Shown here one piece after another: positions 14,964-22,947 of a stretch of 25,726 nt of DNA. A program made the position numbers and the translations under genes. This DNA is from Microcoleus asticus IPMA8. GTDB taxonomy: Bacteria > Cyanobacteriota > Cyanobacteriia > Cyanobacteriales > Microcoleaceae. Below the pieces are notes generated by a model. That model was not told where the DNA came from, did not search any database, and worked only from the letters and a program-made list of their open reading frames with translations. Within the stretch, counting starts at the first letter, position 1, and each line of letters opens with the position of its first letter. Location: NCBI RefSeq assembly GCF_013179805.1, contig NZ_SRRZ01000112.1, forward strand, positions 1-25,726, in the 5' to 3' direction.

Positions 14964-17102
14964 TTAAAGGAAAGGATTCATATCATCAACTTCCGGTTCG
15001 GGAACCTTCGGTTTCTGTTTTGACTGTGGATTTGACTGTGGATTTTGCTGTCGTTTTGACTGTCGTTCCGGCTTTGGTTCCGGCTTTGATTCGGACTTTG
15101 GTTCCGGCTTTGGTTCTGGCTTTGGTTTCGGCTTTGGTTCCGGCTTTGGTTCCGGCTGCGCTTGGGGCGCCACCAGCAGCTCTTCTGTCAGCAAAATGCT
15201 GTCGTCGTCCGCTTTAACCTCTTGTGGTTCTGATTCTACTTCTGACATCATCTCGCTTTCAACAACAGCTCCTGACGGGGCTACTCCGCTGCGGGCTTGG
15301 TCGTAGACTGCGGTACCGAGCGAGTATAGCAGTTGCTTGAAAGATTCGATTGCGGGCGTGAGTTCCTCGACTGTGATGTCGGGGTTAGTCATCGCTGCCC
15401 GCAAGGCTGCTGCGGCTGTTTCCGCTTCGGCCTTGAGGTCATCACTCAGCAGTTGCGCGTTGGTTTTTAAAGTTACACCACAATTATAGACGAGGGAGTC
15501 AGCTTGATTTTTGAGTTCGACGAGTAGAGCGCGCTTGATGTCCTCGTCGGCGTAAAGTTCGGCTTCTTGTCGCATCCGCTCGACTTCGGTTTCGCTCAAT
15601 CCCCCTGTATTGGAAATTTGGATGCTTTGTTCTTTTCCGGTTCCCTTGTCTTCAGCAGCCACTTTGAGAATCCCGTTGGCATCGATTTCAAAGGTAACTT
15701 CGATTTGAGGTACGCCACGGGGAGCTGGGGGAATGCCTTTGAGTAGGAACTTGCCGAGACTTTTATTGTCTTTAACCAATGCCCGCTCGCCTTGGAGAAC
15801 GTGAATTTCTACCGAGGTTTGCCCGTCTGCCGCCGTGCTGTACATTTGCGATCGGCTCGTGGGAATAGTTGTATTGCGATCTATTACTTTGGTGAACACC
15901 CCGCCCAACGTTTCTAGTCCCAGAGAGAGCGGCGTCACGTCAAGCAGCAGCAAATCTTTTACCTCACCGCCCAACACCCCGGCTTGAATTGCCGCGCCTA
16001 CCGCTACAGCTTCGTCGGGATTGACCGATTTATCAGGAGCAACGCCTCCAAAATACTTGCTAATTGCCTTTTGAACTGCCGGAATCCGGGTTGAGCCTCC
16101 CACTAAAATAATTCTGTCTATATCTTTCGGGGTCAAACTTCCGTCTTTGAGCGCTTGAGTCACCGGATCGATCGTCGCTTGCACCAAATGAGCCACCAGT
16201 TTTTCAAACTGAGCTTTGGAGAGTTCCATTTCCAAATGCTTCGGCCCTTTGTCGTCAGAGGAGATGAAGGGCAAATTGATTGAGGTGGATTCCCGGTTGG
16301 AGAGTTCGATTTTCGCTTTTTCCGCAGCTTCTCTGAGGCGCTGCAAGGCCATTTTGTCTTGTGAGAGGTCACTGCCTTCTTGAGTCCGGAAAGCTTCTAC
16401 CAGCCACTGGACTATGCAGTCGTCAAAGTCATCTCCTCCGAGATGGTTGTTACCGGAGGTAGCGTTGACTTCAAAAATTCCGTCTCCCAGTTGCAGGATC
16501 GAAACGTCGAAAGTACCGCCGCCCAGGTCAAAGACCAAGATTTTCTGTTCTATATTTTGCTTGTCCAGCCCGTAGGAAAGGGCGGCCGCCGTCGGTTCGT
16601 TGACTATCCGCAAGACTTCTAGACCCGCGATCGTACCGGCATCTTTAGTAGCTTGCCGCTGGGCGTCTGTGAAGTAAGCTGGCACTGTAATTACGGCTTG
16701 GGTAACAGTTTGTCCCAAATAAGCTTCAGCATCTTGCTTTAGCTTTTGGAGTACCATTGCCGAGATTTCCTGGGGAGTGTGAACCTTGTTCCGAATTTGG
16801 ACGTTAACGGTGTCGTCTTTGCCTTTTATGCAGGTATAGGGAGTCCGGGAGCGTTCTTCTTCCGTGTCGTCCCACCGCCGTCCGATAAATCGTTTGATGC
16901 TGTAGACAGTATTTACAGCATTAGTTACAGCTTGCCGCTTAGCCAATTGACCTACTAAGCGATCGCCCGCCTTGCCAAATCCTACTATACTCGGAGTTGT
17001 GCGGCCGCCCTCGGAATTGGCGATCACGACAGGTTTACCGCCCTCTAACACAGCTACACAACTATTAGTCGTGCCTAAGTCAATTCCAATAATTTTTCCC
17101 AT
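14964..17102 (-). CDS. dnaK: Chaperone protein DnaK (Hsp70) with Glu-Pro-Lys tail
   Basis: A 712-residue Hsp70. ATPase-domain signatures are intact: IGIDLGTTNSCVAV (5-18), VFDLGGGTFDVSIL, and the third signature IILVGGSTRIPAVQ; the linker KDLLLLDVTPLSLG leads into the substrate-binding domain. Most bacterial DnaK proteins have about 635 residues; here residues 649-712 form an added tail of PEPK/PKPK units followed by Gln/Lys-rich sequence, ending in acidic DDMNPFL. The position beside grpE and dnaJ suggests the main housekeeping/heat-shock copy (the DnaK2 type in cyanobacterial usage; inference). A GAGG ribosome site (complement of 17107-17110) lies four bases before ATG. No CIRCE element was found upstream. 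Confidence 0.97.
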   Translation of the reverse strand: MGKIIGIDLGTTNSCVAVLEGGKPVVIANSEGGRTTPSIVGFGKAGDRLVGQLAKRQAVTNAVNTVYSIKRFIGRRWDDTEEERSRTPYTCIKGKDDTVNVQIRNKVHTPQEISAMVLQKLKQDAEAYLGQTVTQAVITVPAYFTDAQRQATKDAGTIAGLEVLRIVNEPTAAALSYGLDKQNIEQKILVFDLGGGTFDVSILQLGDGIFEVNATSGNNHLGGDDFDDCIVQWLVEAFRTQEGSDLSQDKMALQRLREAAEKAKIELSNRESTSINLPFISSDDKGPKHLEMELSKAQFEKLVAHLVQATIDPVTQALKDGSLTPKDIDRIILVGGSTRIPAVQKAISKYFGGVAPDKSVNPDEAVAVGAAIQAGVLGGEVKDLLLLDVTPLSLGLETLGGVFTKVIDRNTTIPTSRSQMYSTAADGQTSVEIHVLQGERALVKDNKSLGKFLLKGIPPAPRGVPQIEVTFEIDANGILKVAAEDKGTGKEQSIQISNTGGLSETEVERMRQEAELYADEDIKRALLVELKNQADSLVYNCGVTLKTNAQLLSDDLKAEAETAAAALRAAMTNPDITVEELTPAIESFKQLLYSLGTAVYDQARSGVAPSGAVVESEMMSEVESEPQEVKADDDSILLTEELLVAPQAQPEPKPEPKPKPKPEPKPEPKSESKPEPKPERQSKRQQNPQSNPQSKQKPKVPEPEVDDMNPFL

Positions 17103-17139
17103 AGCGCCTCATAAAACTTTGTGGGATGTTTGGAAACCT

Positions 17140-17188
17140 CCAACTACAAGTTGGGGGAGGAAAAACGACTCAGCTTGTTCAAACAAGC
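17140..17188 (-). promoter_or_regulatory. Two hairpins in the dnaK leader
   Basis: CCAACT/AGTTGG (17140-17145 and 17149-17154, loop of three) lies about 40 bases before the dnaK ATG. Beyond it is the near-perfect palindrome GCTTGTT/AACAAGC (17173-17179 and 17182-17188, loop CA). They could shape the mRNA leader or mark an operator; the sequence alone cannot decide. Confidence 0.35.
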
Positions 17189-17334
17189 ATCACCAGACCA
17201 GATTTGTAGGAAATAAACTAGATGTCCTAAGGCAATATCAAAGACGGGTAAAAACGTTTTTCCGAATTTTTTGAGAAAGCGCTGACCTGCTTTTAGTCAT
17301 CAATTAAGAATTTGGTTAATCTGTCGCCTTGGGG

Positions 17335-17355
17335 CCCCCGAATAGAATTCGGGGG
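17335..17355. repeat. Perfect 9-bp hairpin between grpE and dnaK
   Basis: CCCCCGAAT (17335-17343) and ATTCGGGGG (17347-17355) form a GC-rich stem with a 3-nt loop, 38 bases past the grpE stop. No U tract follows on the minus strand, so it may slow or process transcripts (for example protecting the grpE 3' end) without terminating all of them. Confidence 0.6.
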
Positions 17356-17392
17356 TTAGTGACTTTGAGGAATGCAGTAGCTTGTATCCCGA

Positions 17393-18184
17393 TTAACTTT
17401 CCGAACTATCGGGATTTTCATCTGAGGCTACCACAGATAGCCCAGCCGCTGCAACTTTCACTTTGGCGTGCCGCAAGACGCGATCGCCCAGAATGTAACC
17501 GCGTTCTAGTTCTTGGATAATTGTTCCTTCCTCGTGTTCGTCAGTTGGCTCGCTGAGTAGAGCTTCGTGGAGGTTGGGGTCAAACTGTTCGCCTTCGGGG
17601 CGCATCGGAGAAACCCCGATTTGCTTGAGGCTATCTACCATTTGCTTGTAAACGCTTTGGTAGCTTTTGTGAATGTTCATTTCGCCATCGGTTTGCGGCT
17701 TGATGTGCGATCGAGCGCGCTCGAAATTGTCTATTACCGGCAACAGGGGTTTGATCGTGAGACACCTTGCCTGTAAATCTAGCTCTTCTTTTTCTTTTTG
17801 GGTGCGCCTGCGGAAGTTATCAAAATCTGCTGCTAGGCGGAGATTTTGATTTTTCAGCTCTTCTAGTTGAGCGGATGCCGCTTGCAACTGAGTTTTTAAA
17901 GCCTCTTTTTCATCTGTTGCCTGGGCCAGTTCCTTCTTCAATGACTCCGCCGCGTCTGCAGTCGGGCTGTTGGTGGAACTGCCGGTGACGGTAGGCCCGG
18001 GTGCGTTTGCTGGCGGGCGATCGGCCTGAGCACTTTGATAAGCTCGAGCAAGTTCGAGCTCCCAATCTGCTGATCCGTTCGAGTTTGCTGGTGCCGGCGG
18101 ATTTTCGCTTGCCATTGGCGAACCCTCTGGGGTTTCCCCAGTTGAGTTAGGATCTCGATCTTGCTGTTTTTCCTCGTCAATCAT
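17393..18184 (-). CDS. grpE: Nucleotide exchange factor GrpE
   Basis: A 263-residue GrpE, the homodimeric factor that releases ADP from DnaK. Residues 1-77 are polar, Pro/Ser/Asn-rich and probably disordered; 78-138 is the long coiled-coil dimer helix; LPVIDNFERA (148-157) and the C-terminal beta domain with ERGYILGDRVLRHAKVKVA (227-245) are family signatures. The first gene of the grpE-dnaK-dnaJ set on this strand, 290 bases before dnaK. ATG 18184 is chosen over in-frame TTG 18211; no clear Shine-Dalgarno precedes either. It diverges from the pilB-pilT-pilC cluster, a neighbourhood that recurs in other cyanobacteria as far as I recall. No CIRCE inverted repeat was found upstream. Confidence 0.95.
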   Translation of the reverse strand: MIDEEKQQDRDPNSTGETPEGSPMASENPPAPANSNGSADWELELARAYQSAQADRPPANAPGPTVTGSSTNSPTADAAESLKKELAQATDEKEALKTQLQAASAQLEELKNQNLRLAADFDNFRRRTQKEKEELDLQARCLTIKPLLPVIDNFERARSHIKPQTDGEMNIHKSYQSVYKQMVDSLKQIGVSPMRPEGEQFDPNLHEALLSEPTDEHEEGTIIQELERGYILGDRVLRHAKVKVAAAGLSVVASDENPDSSES

Positions 18185-19242
18185 AAAAGCTGCGCGACAG
18201 AACCCTATCAATTCTAGCAGATACGTTTAACCCGGTAAATCTAGAGTTATCGAATTTACTGTGTATGGCACAATCTGAAATGAGGAAATCTCGCTTGCTG
18301 TGGAGGCATATCTCAAAGCTTTCAATAAAATATTCAAAGAGCAGTTTAGATATTTATCTATAGTATGACCGCATTTGGGGGGCAATTAAACGTTTGTTGC
18401 TTTCTAATTTTCGATTAACGCGATCGCATTTATAACAGGTTTTATTAAAAATATTTGGCTATTACGTCTACTAAAATATTTCCGAATTAGGAGGTTTAAT
18501 TTTTCAACGTTTGCTTAAAACAACGATAGTGACTTCAACTTATCAAAATTTATCATCGGTCGGGCTGTTTGATTCGCAAGCTAACGCTTGCATTTTTACC
18601 ATTTGCTCAGTTTCCCAAGTCTGGAGAAAAAAGAATTTGTATTTAGTGATAAGTAGCTAGCTGTCTCCTTGTGTAACTCAGATACTAGGTTGTTAATCTT
18701 GATGCGAATTGGGGCTATTGTTTCTCGGGTTCGATACCCCCGAAGTCTCTTGAAGTCTCGAATTGTTACCAGCCAAAGGAGAGACATTAGCTGGTTTCGC
18801 GGAGGTGCTCATCTGTAGATATGATTGATATCTAATTTGCCTATTTCCAAGATTTGTGAACCGTCAATCTTACGTCAGCCGAGGTGAGATTTGAGACTTC
18901 CCCGCGATCGCTGAGCCGAATGATTTGAGATTTACCCCACAGATGAATCTGGGATTTTGAACAAGAGTAGAAAATTTTGGGGGCTGGCGACTCCTGTCGG
19001 AAACTTGTAGCCGTTTTCGGGCGGGGTGACAAAGATTCGGACACCTGGGTAGAATCACAGTAATATTGGCTGACAAAAAACTAGAGATCCTCAAAATCTG
19101 TGCTGGAGACTCATGTAGGCGCTCGGGCAGTGCCCGATCGCAGATAATTCATCAAAATATATTTCAAAAGACCGATCGAGACTTTCGTAAAAGCTATCAT
19201 CATCACACAACATAGCTCATCTTTAATTTATTACAGCTAACC
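18185..19242. other. 1-kb gap without a convincing gene
   Basis: Between grpE and the transposase relic no ORF has both a ribosome site and a recognisable product; the longest minus-strand frames (63-74 codons) look random. The stretch holds AT-rich sequence near 18300-18560, a palindrome TAGATAT/ATATCTA near 18817, a TCGGGC/GCCCGA hairpin (19123-19137), and the hairpin at 18576-18591. It must contain the grpE promoter and perhaps the pilB promoter. Confidence 0.6.
18576..18597 (+). terminator. Terminator-like hairpin in the grpE-pilB gap
   Basis: GCAAGC (18576-18581) pairs with GCTTGC (18586-18591) across TAAC, followed by ATTTTT. This is a minimal + strand intrinsic terminator with no annotated gene before it, so it could end a small RNA or simply be a dispersed repeat. 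Confidence 0.45.
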
Positions 19243-19604
19243 GCGCCGCCACGGGCGCTGTGATTTGAGCAAACAATTTGGGAAAATAGAATGAACGTGC
19301 GAAGGCGACACACCCCACCACGCTTTTTTCTCCCAGTACAGGTAACCCCCAAGTGATGTGCCCGGACGCTATAACGAGAGTATCCCGCAAGTTAATCAGG
19401 TAAGTAAGCAACTTAGCACTTAACGAACAAGATCTGATTGCAAGCACTGGCAAATCCCTCCAACGTCTCGTCAATTTGTGGACGAAGCTTAGAGGGGACT
19501 GCGAGCTTACACTTGAGAGATAGGGATTGAGCAAAAACATGATAGCTGATCCATAAACAAAGAATACGGGGGTTAAAACCCCGCGTTGGTTTTCTTCTCA
19601 GCAC
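19243..19604 (-). mobile_element. Decayed TnpB-type IS200/IS605 element
   Basis: On the minus strand the frame 19604-19413 contains SLKCKLAVPSKLRPQID followed by ETLEGFASACNQIL, which matches the N-terminal opening of many cyanobacterial TnpB proteins (the RNA-guided nucleases of IS200/IS605 elements). The frame then stops and the catalytic body is missing. A GGGG/CCCC hairpin (19569-19582) sits before the fragment and a GCGCC/GGCGC hairpin (19243-19258) sits after it, as expected of the subterminal palindromes at the two ends of these elements. The stretch between resembles IS605 right-end or guide-RNA sequence in general style (GTGGGGTGTGTCGCC). Similarity is recalled, not searched; ends are approximate. 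Confidence 0.5.
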
Positions 19605-19642
19605 TCTTTGTGACTGAGTTTCCCACCTATTGAGTGTTTTTT

Positions 19643-21652
19643 ATGACTAACACATCCCAGGGGTTTCGCTCCACATCGATAGTTGCTCTGAGCAATTTTA
19701 CTCCGGCTCTCAACAAGATGATTCAGGCGGGTTACGTCAACGGCGACCAACTGAAGCAAGCTCAAATTGAAAGCCAGAAGTCGGGTAAGCGGTTGACTGA
19801 GGTATTAGAAGCCCTTACCGGGCAGCCGTTGCCCCCAGAATTGCTGCGGCTTTACAAGAAGCAGCAGATGTTTGAACGGAAGATTGTCTACGGGGTTGAA
19901 GCATTTGACCCGGAGATGAGCGAAATGTCTAACGAGCAACTCGGAGTTATGCTCGACGGGTTGAAGATTTCGCTCGACATTTGTCACCAAGGTCGGTTTT
20001 TACCCGTAGCGAAGACTGAAACTGAGCCTGCAGCGGTTTTAGTGGCAATGGTAGATCCCGACAACCTCAACGCCATAGAAGATTTGCGGCGGATTTTACA
20101 GCCTCACGGCTTGGCTTTGCAGCGACGGGTGATTACGCCTGACGACTATCAGGACATAACTTCGGCTTATCAAGACGACCAAGTTAAGGTAGCAGCCAAA
20201 ATAGCAGCAGCCGAAAAGCAGAGAAAGATGGATTTAGGGGAGGGAGATTTTGGCGAGCTCTCCCTCGAAGAGGAGAGTGCCGACCAAGAAGACCTAGCTA
20301 ACACCTTGGACGATGCTGAGGCGGCTCCGGTAATTAAGGCCGTCAATATCATTTTGGCTAAAGCTTTGTCGGAAAAGGTGTCTGACATCCACGTAGAACC
20401 TCAAGAAGAGTTCATGCGGATTCGGATGCGGAAAGACGGGGTGCTGCAAGAGTATTTCCGGTTTCCCAAGCAGGTAGTCGCATCGATTACCGCTCGTTTC
20501 AAGATTATTGCCAACCTGGATATTGCCGAACGCCGACAAGCTCAAGACGGGCGCATCCGCCGGGTATTTGAGGGACGCACGGTGGATTTCCGGGTGAACA
20601 GCTTGCCTTCGCGGTACGGCGAAAAAATCGTGCTGCGGATTTTGGACAGTTCCAGCACTCAGTTGGGTTTGGGTTTGTTAATCTCCGATGAAGAAACTCT
20701 GGCTTTAGTGCGAGAGAGTGCTAGCCGTCCGTTCGGACTGATTTTGGTGACGGGGCCGACGGGTTCGGGCAAGTCAACTACTCTGTACTCGATTCTGGCG
20801 GAACGGAACGATCCGGGGGTAAATATCAGTACGGCGGAAGACCCGATCGAATATGCTTTGCCAGGAATTACCCAATGTCAAGTAATTCGGGAAAAAGACT
20901 TGACTTTTTCCAACATTCTGCGGGCGTTTTTGCGGCAAGACCCTGACGTGATGCTGGTGGGGGAAACGCGGGACAAGGAAACGGCAAAAACGGCTCTGGA
21001 AGCTGCTTTGACGGGACACTTGGTGCTGACGACGCTGCACACTAACGACGCGGCTGGGGCGGTCGCGCGTTTGGCGGAAATGGGCGTAGAACCGTTCATG
21101 GTTTCGGCCGCTCTGTTGGGCGTGTTGGCTCAGCGTCTGATGCGGCGCGTTTGCGACAAATGCTGCACTCCTTACCAGCCTACTGCAGCAGAACTCGGCA
21201 AGTACGGTCTGTCGGCTTCTCAAGAAATTGATCTGACTGTTTACAAAGCCAACACCGTACCGGTGGAGCAAAGGAAGGAACTCGCAGAACGCGAGGAACT
21301 TTGTCGGAAGTGCGGCGGCCTAGGCTACAAAGGACGGGTAGGGGTTTACGAGTTCCTGAAAAATACTGAGCGGCTTCAAACTCTGATCACTCAAGGAGCT
21401 CCCACAGAGCAAATTAAGGAAGCAGCAGTAGAAGAAGGGATGAAAACGTTGTTGGCTTACAGCTTGCAGTTGGTGCGGGAAGGCGCGACTACTTTTGAAG
21501 AAGTCGAGCGGGTGACGTTTACTGACTCGGGCCTGGAGGCGGAAATGAAAGCAAAACGCAAGCAGGGACTTACCTGCAAAACTTGTCGGGCGGAATTGAA
21601 GCCGGAGATGTTGGATTGTCCGTACTGCTTGACGCCACGCTTTTTGGATTGA
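19643..21652 (+). CDS. pilB: Type IV pilus extension ATPase PilB
   Basis: A 669-residue GspE/PilB ATPase that powers pilin polymerisation at the inner membrane. The N-terminal MshEN-like regulatory part (about 20-160) is followed by an acidic linker (EEESADQEDLANTLDDAE). Catalytic motifs: SDIHVEP, Walker A GPTGSGKS (371-378), Asp box STAEDPIEY, Walker B DPDVMLVGETRD (433-444), His box HLVLTTLHTND, and the zinc-binding CDKCC...CRKCGGLGYKGR pair. Beyond the usual end there is a second Cys pair set, CKTC...CPYC, in the last 25 residues. ATG 19643 is preferred over GTG 19634; the ribosome site is weak. It heads a pilB-pilT-pilC run with about 100-base spacers. In motile cyanobacteria this system drives twitching and DNA uptake. 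Confidence 0.96.
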   Translation: MTNTSQGFRSTSIVALSNFTPALNKMIQAGYVNGDQLKQAQIESQKSGKRLTEVLEALTGQPLPPELLRLYKKQQMFERKIVYGVEAFDPEMSEMSNEQLGVMLDGLKISLDICHQGRFLPVAKTETEPAAVLVAMVDPDNLNAIEDLRRILQPHGLALQRRVITPDDYQDITSAYQDDQVKVAAKIAAAEKQRKMDLGEGDFGELSLEEESADQEDLANTLDDAEAAPVIKAVNIILAKALSEKVSDIHVEPQEEFMRIRMRKDGVLQEYFRFPKQVVASITARFKIIANLDIAERRQAQDGRIRRVFEGRTVDFRVNSLPSRYGEKIVLRILDSSSTQLGLGLLISDEETLALVRESASRPFGLILVTGPTGSGKSTTLYSILAERNDPGVNISTAEDPIEYALPGITQCQVIREKDLTFSNILRAFLRQDPDVMLVGETRDKETAKTALEAALTGHLVLTTLHTNDAAGAVARLAEMGVEPFMVSAALLGVLAQRLMRRVCDKCCTPYQPTAAELGKYGLSASQEIDLTVYKANTVPVEQRKELAEREELCRKCGGLGYKGRVGVYEFLKNTERLQTLITQGAPTEQIKEAAVEEGMKTLLAYSLQLVREGATTFEEVERVTFTDSGLEAEMKAKRKQGLTCKTCRAELKPEMLDCPYCLTPRFLD

Positions 21653-21659
21653 TTCAGCA

Positions 21660-21708
21660 GTTAACTGTTGACTGTTAAATGTTGACTATTAACTGTTGAC
21701 TGTTAACT
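21660..21708 (+). repeat. Heptanucleotide repeat GTTAACT/GTTGACT between pilB and pilT
   Basis: Seven consecutive 7-bp units alternate between GTTAACT and GTTGACT types. The array fills half the pilB-pilT spacer and begins seven bases after the pilB stop codon. Confidence 0.92.
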
Positions 21709-21755
21709 GAGCTAGATTGGTCAATAACTATCAACTCGATCGAGGAGAGGTATCT

Positions 21756-22853
21756 ATGGGTCTGATGATTGAAGACGTACTGGAGTCCCTGGTAGAGCAA
21801 GGGGGTTCGGACATACACATCCAAGCGGGCGCGCCTATATTTTTCCGAGTCAGCGGTAAACTAACTCCTCAGACGCAATACGGCGACATTCTGTCTGCTG
21901 AGGAAGTGCAGATCCTGATTTTCCAAATGCTCAACAATATGCAGCGCAAGCAGTTGGAAATGGAGTGGGAACTCGACTGCGCTTACGGCGTTCGGGGATT
22001 GGCTCGGTTTCGCGTCAATGTCTACCGGGAGCGGGGTGCTTGGGCTGCTTGTATGCGAGCTCTGGCTTCTAAGATTCCTAACGCCGATGCTTTAGGCGTG
22101 CCGCAGATTTTGCGGGATCTGACGGAAAGACCCAGGGGTATGCTGTTGGTGACGGGACAAACGGGTTCCGGGAAAACTACTACGATGGCGGCTTTGTTGG
22201 ATCTGGTCAACCGGACGCGGGCGGAACACATTCTAACAGTTGAAGATCCGATCGAATATGTGTTTCCCAATGTCAAGAGTTTGTTTCACCAGCGCCAAAA
22301 GGGCGAAGATACTAAGAGCTTTGCTAATGCGCTGAAAGCTGCGTTGCGCGAAGATCCTGATGTAATTCTGGTGGGGGAAATGCGGGACTTGGAAACGATC
22401 GGTCTGGCAATTTCGGCAGCAGAAACGGGTCACATGGTGATGGGAACGCTGCACACTAATTCGGCGGCTGCCACGATTGATCGGATTTTGGACGTGTTCC
22501 CGCCGATTCAACAACCCCAGGTTCGCGCCCAGGTGTCTAACTCTTTGGTGGGAATTTGCAGCCAAAATTTGGTAATAAAAGTTGGGGGCGGCCGCTGCTG
22601 CGCTATGGAAATCATGGTGAACACTCCAGCTATGGCTAACTTGATCCGGGAGGGCAAAACTCCCATGATTTACTCCCAAATCCAAATGGGGGCAAAATTG
22701 GGCATGAGGACGATGGAAATGGCTCTCGCTGAACTTTACAAGAGCGGTAAAGTCACTTGGGAATCCGCAATGGCCAAGGCTTCTAAGGCTGACGAACTCG
22801 AACGCTTGATCGGCCCGGCACCTGTTGGTGGCCCTAAGGTAGGAGCTCATTAA
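21756..22853 (+). CDS. pilT: Type IV pilus retraction ATPase PilT
   Basis: A 365-residue PilT, the hexameric motor that disassembles pili to generate retraction force. Motifs: SDIHIQAG (18-25), Walker A GQTGSGKT (134-141), Asp box VEDPIEY (162-168), Walker B EDPDVILVGEMRD (199-211), His box GHMVMGTLHTNSA (225-237), and a C-terminal ANLIREGKTPMI block close to the AIRNLIRE motif that PilT needs for retraction. ATG 21756 has an exceptional ribosome site, GAGGAGAGG, ending seven bases upstream. Spacing to pilB (103 bases) and pilC (94 bases) suggests one transcript with heptad arrays in both spacers. Confidence 0.97.
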   Translation: MGLMIEDVLESLVEQGGSDIHIQAGAPIFFRVSGKLTPQTQYGDILSAEEVQILIFQMLNNMQRKQLEMEWELDCAYGVRGLARFRVNVYRERGAWAACMRALASKIPNADALGVPQILRDLTERPRGMLLVTGQTGSGKTTTMAALLDLVNRTRAEHILTVEDPIEYVFPNVKSLFHQRQKGEDTKSFANALKAALREDPDVILVGEMRDLETIGLAISAAETGHMVMGTLHTNSAAATIDRILDVFPPIQQPQVRAQVSNSLVGICSQNLVIKVGGGRCCAMEIMVNTPAMANLIREGKTPMIYSQIQMGAKLGMRTMEMALAELYKSGKVTWESAMAKASKADELERLIGPAPVGGPKVGAH

Positions 22854-22891
22854 TTCAGTCAGCAGTCATTAGTTAGGAACCCCTAGAAAGA

Positions 22892-22919
22892 ACTGATGAC
22901 TGATGAGTGATGAGTCATA
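22892..22919 (+). repeat. Heptanucleotide repeat ACTGATG between pilT and pilC
   Basis: Four 7-bp units: two ACTGATG, then AGTGATG and AGTCATA. The unit sequence differs from the array between pilB and pilT. Confidence 0.75.
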
Positions 22920-22947
22920 ACTTTTAATAAATTTTCAGAGGTGAGCT

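Noticed and set aside
18720..18750. GGTTCGATACCC resembling a tRNA T-arm
   Set aside because: No acceptor, D-arm or anticodon stem can be drawn around it on either strand, and the loop does not end in a pyrimidine.
18596..19094. Minus-strand ORFs of 63-74 codons in the grpE-pilB gap
   Set aside because: No ribosome sites, no recognisable similarity and mutually overlapping frames.
19223..19540. Minus-strand 105-codon ORF over the TnpB remnant
   Set aside because: It overlaps the TnpB-like frame in another phase and runs into the presumed right end of the element; composition is not protein-like.
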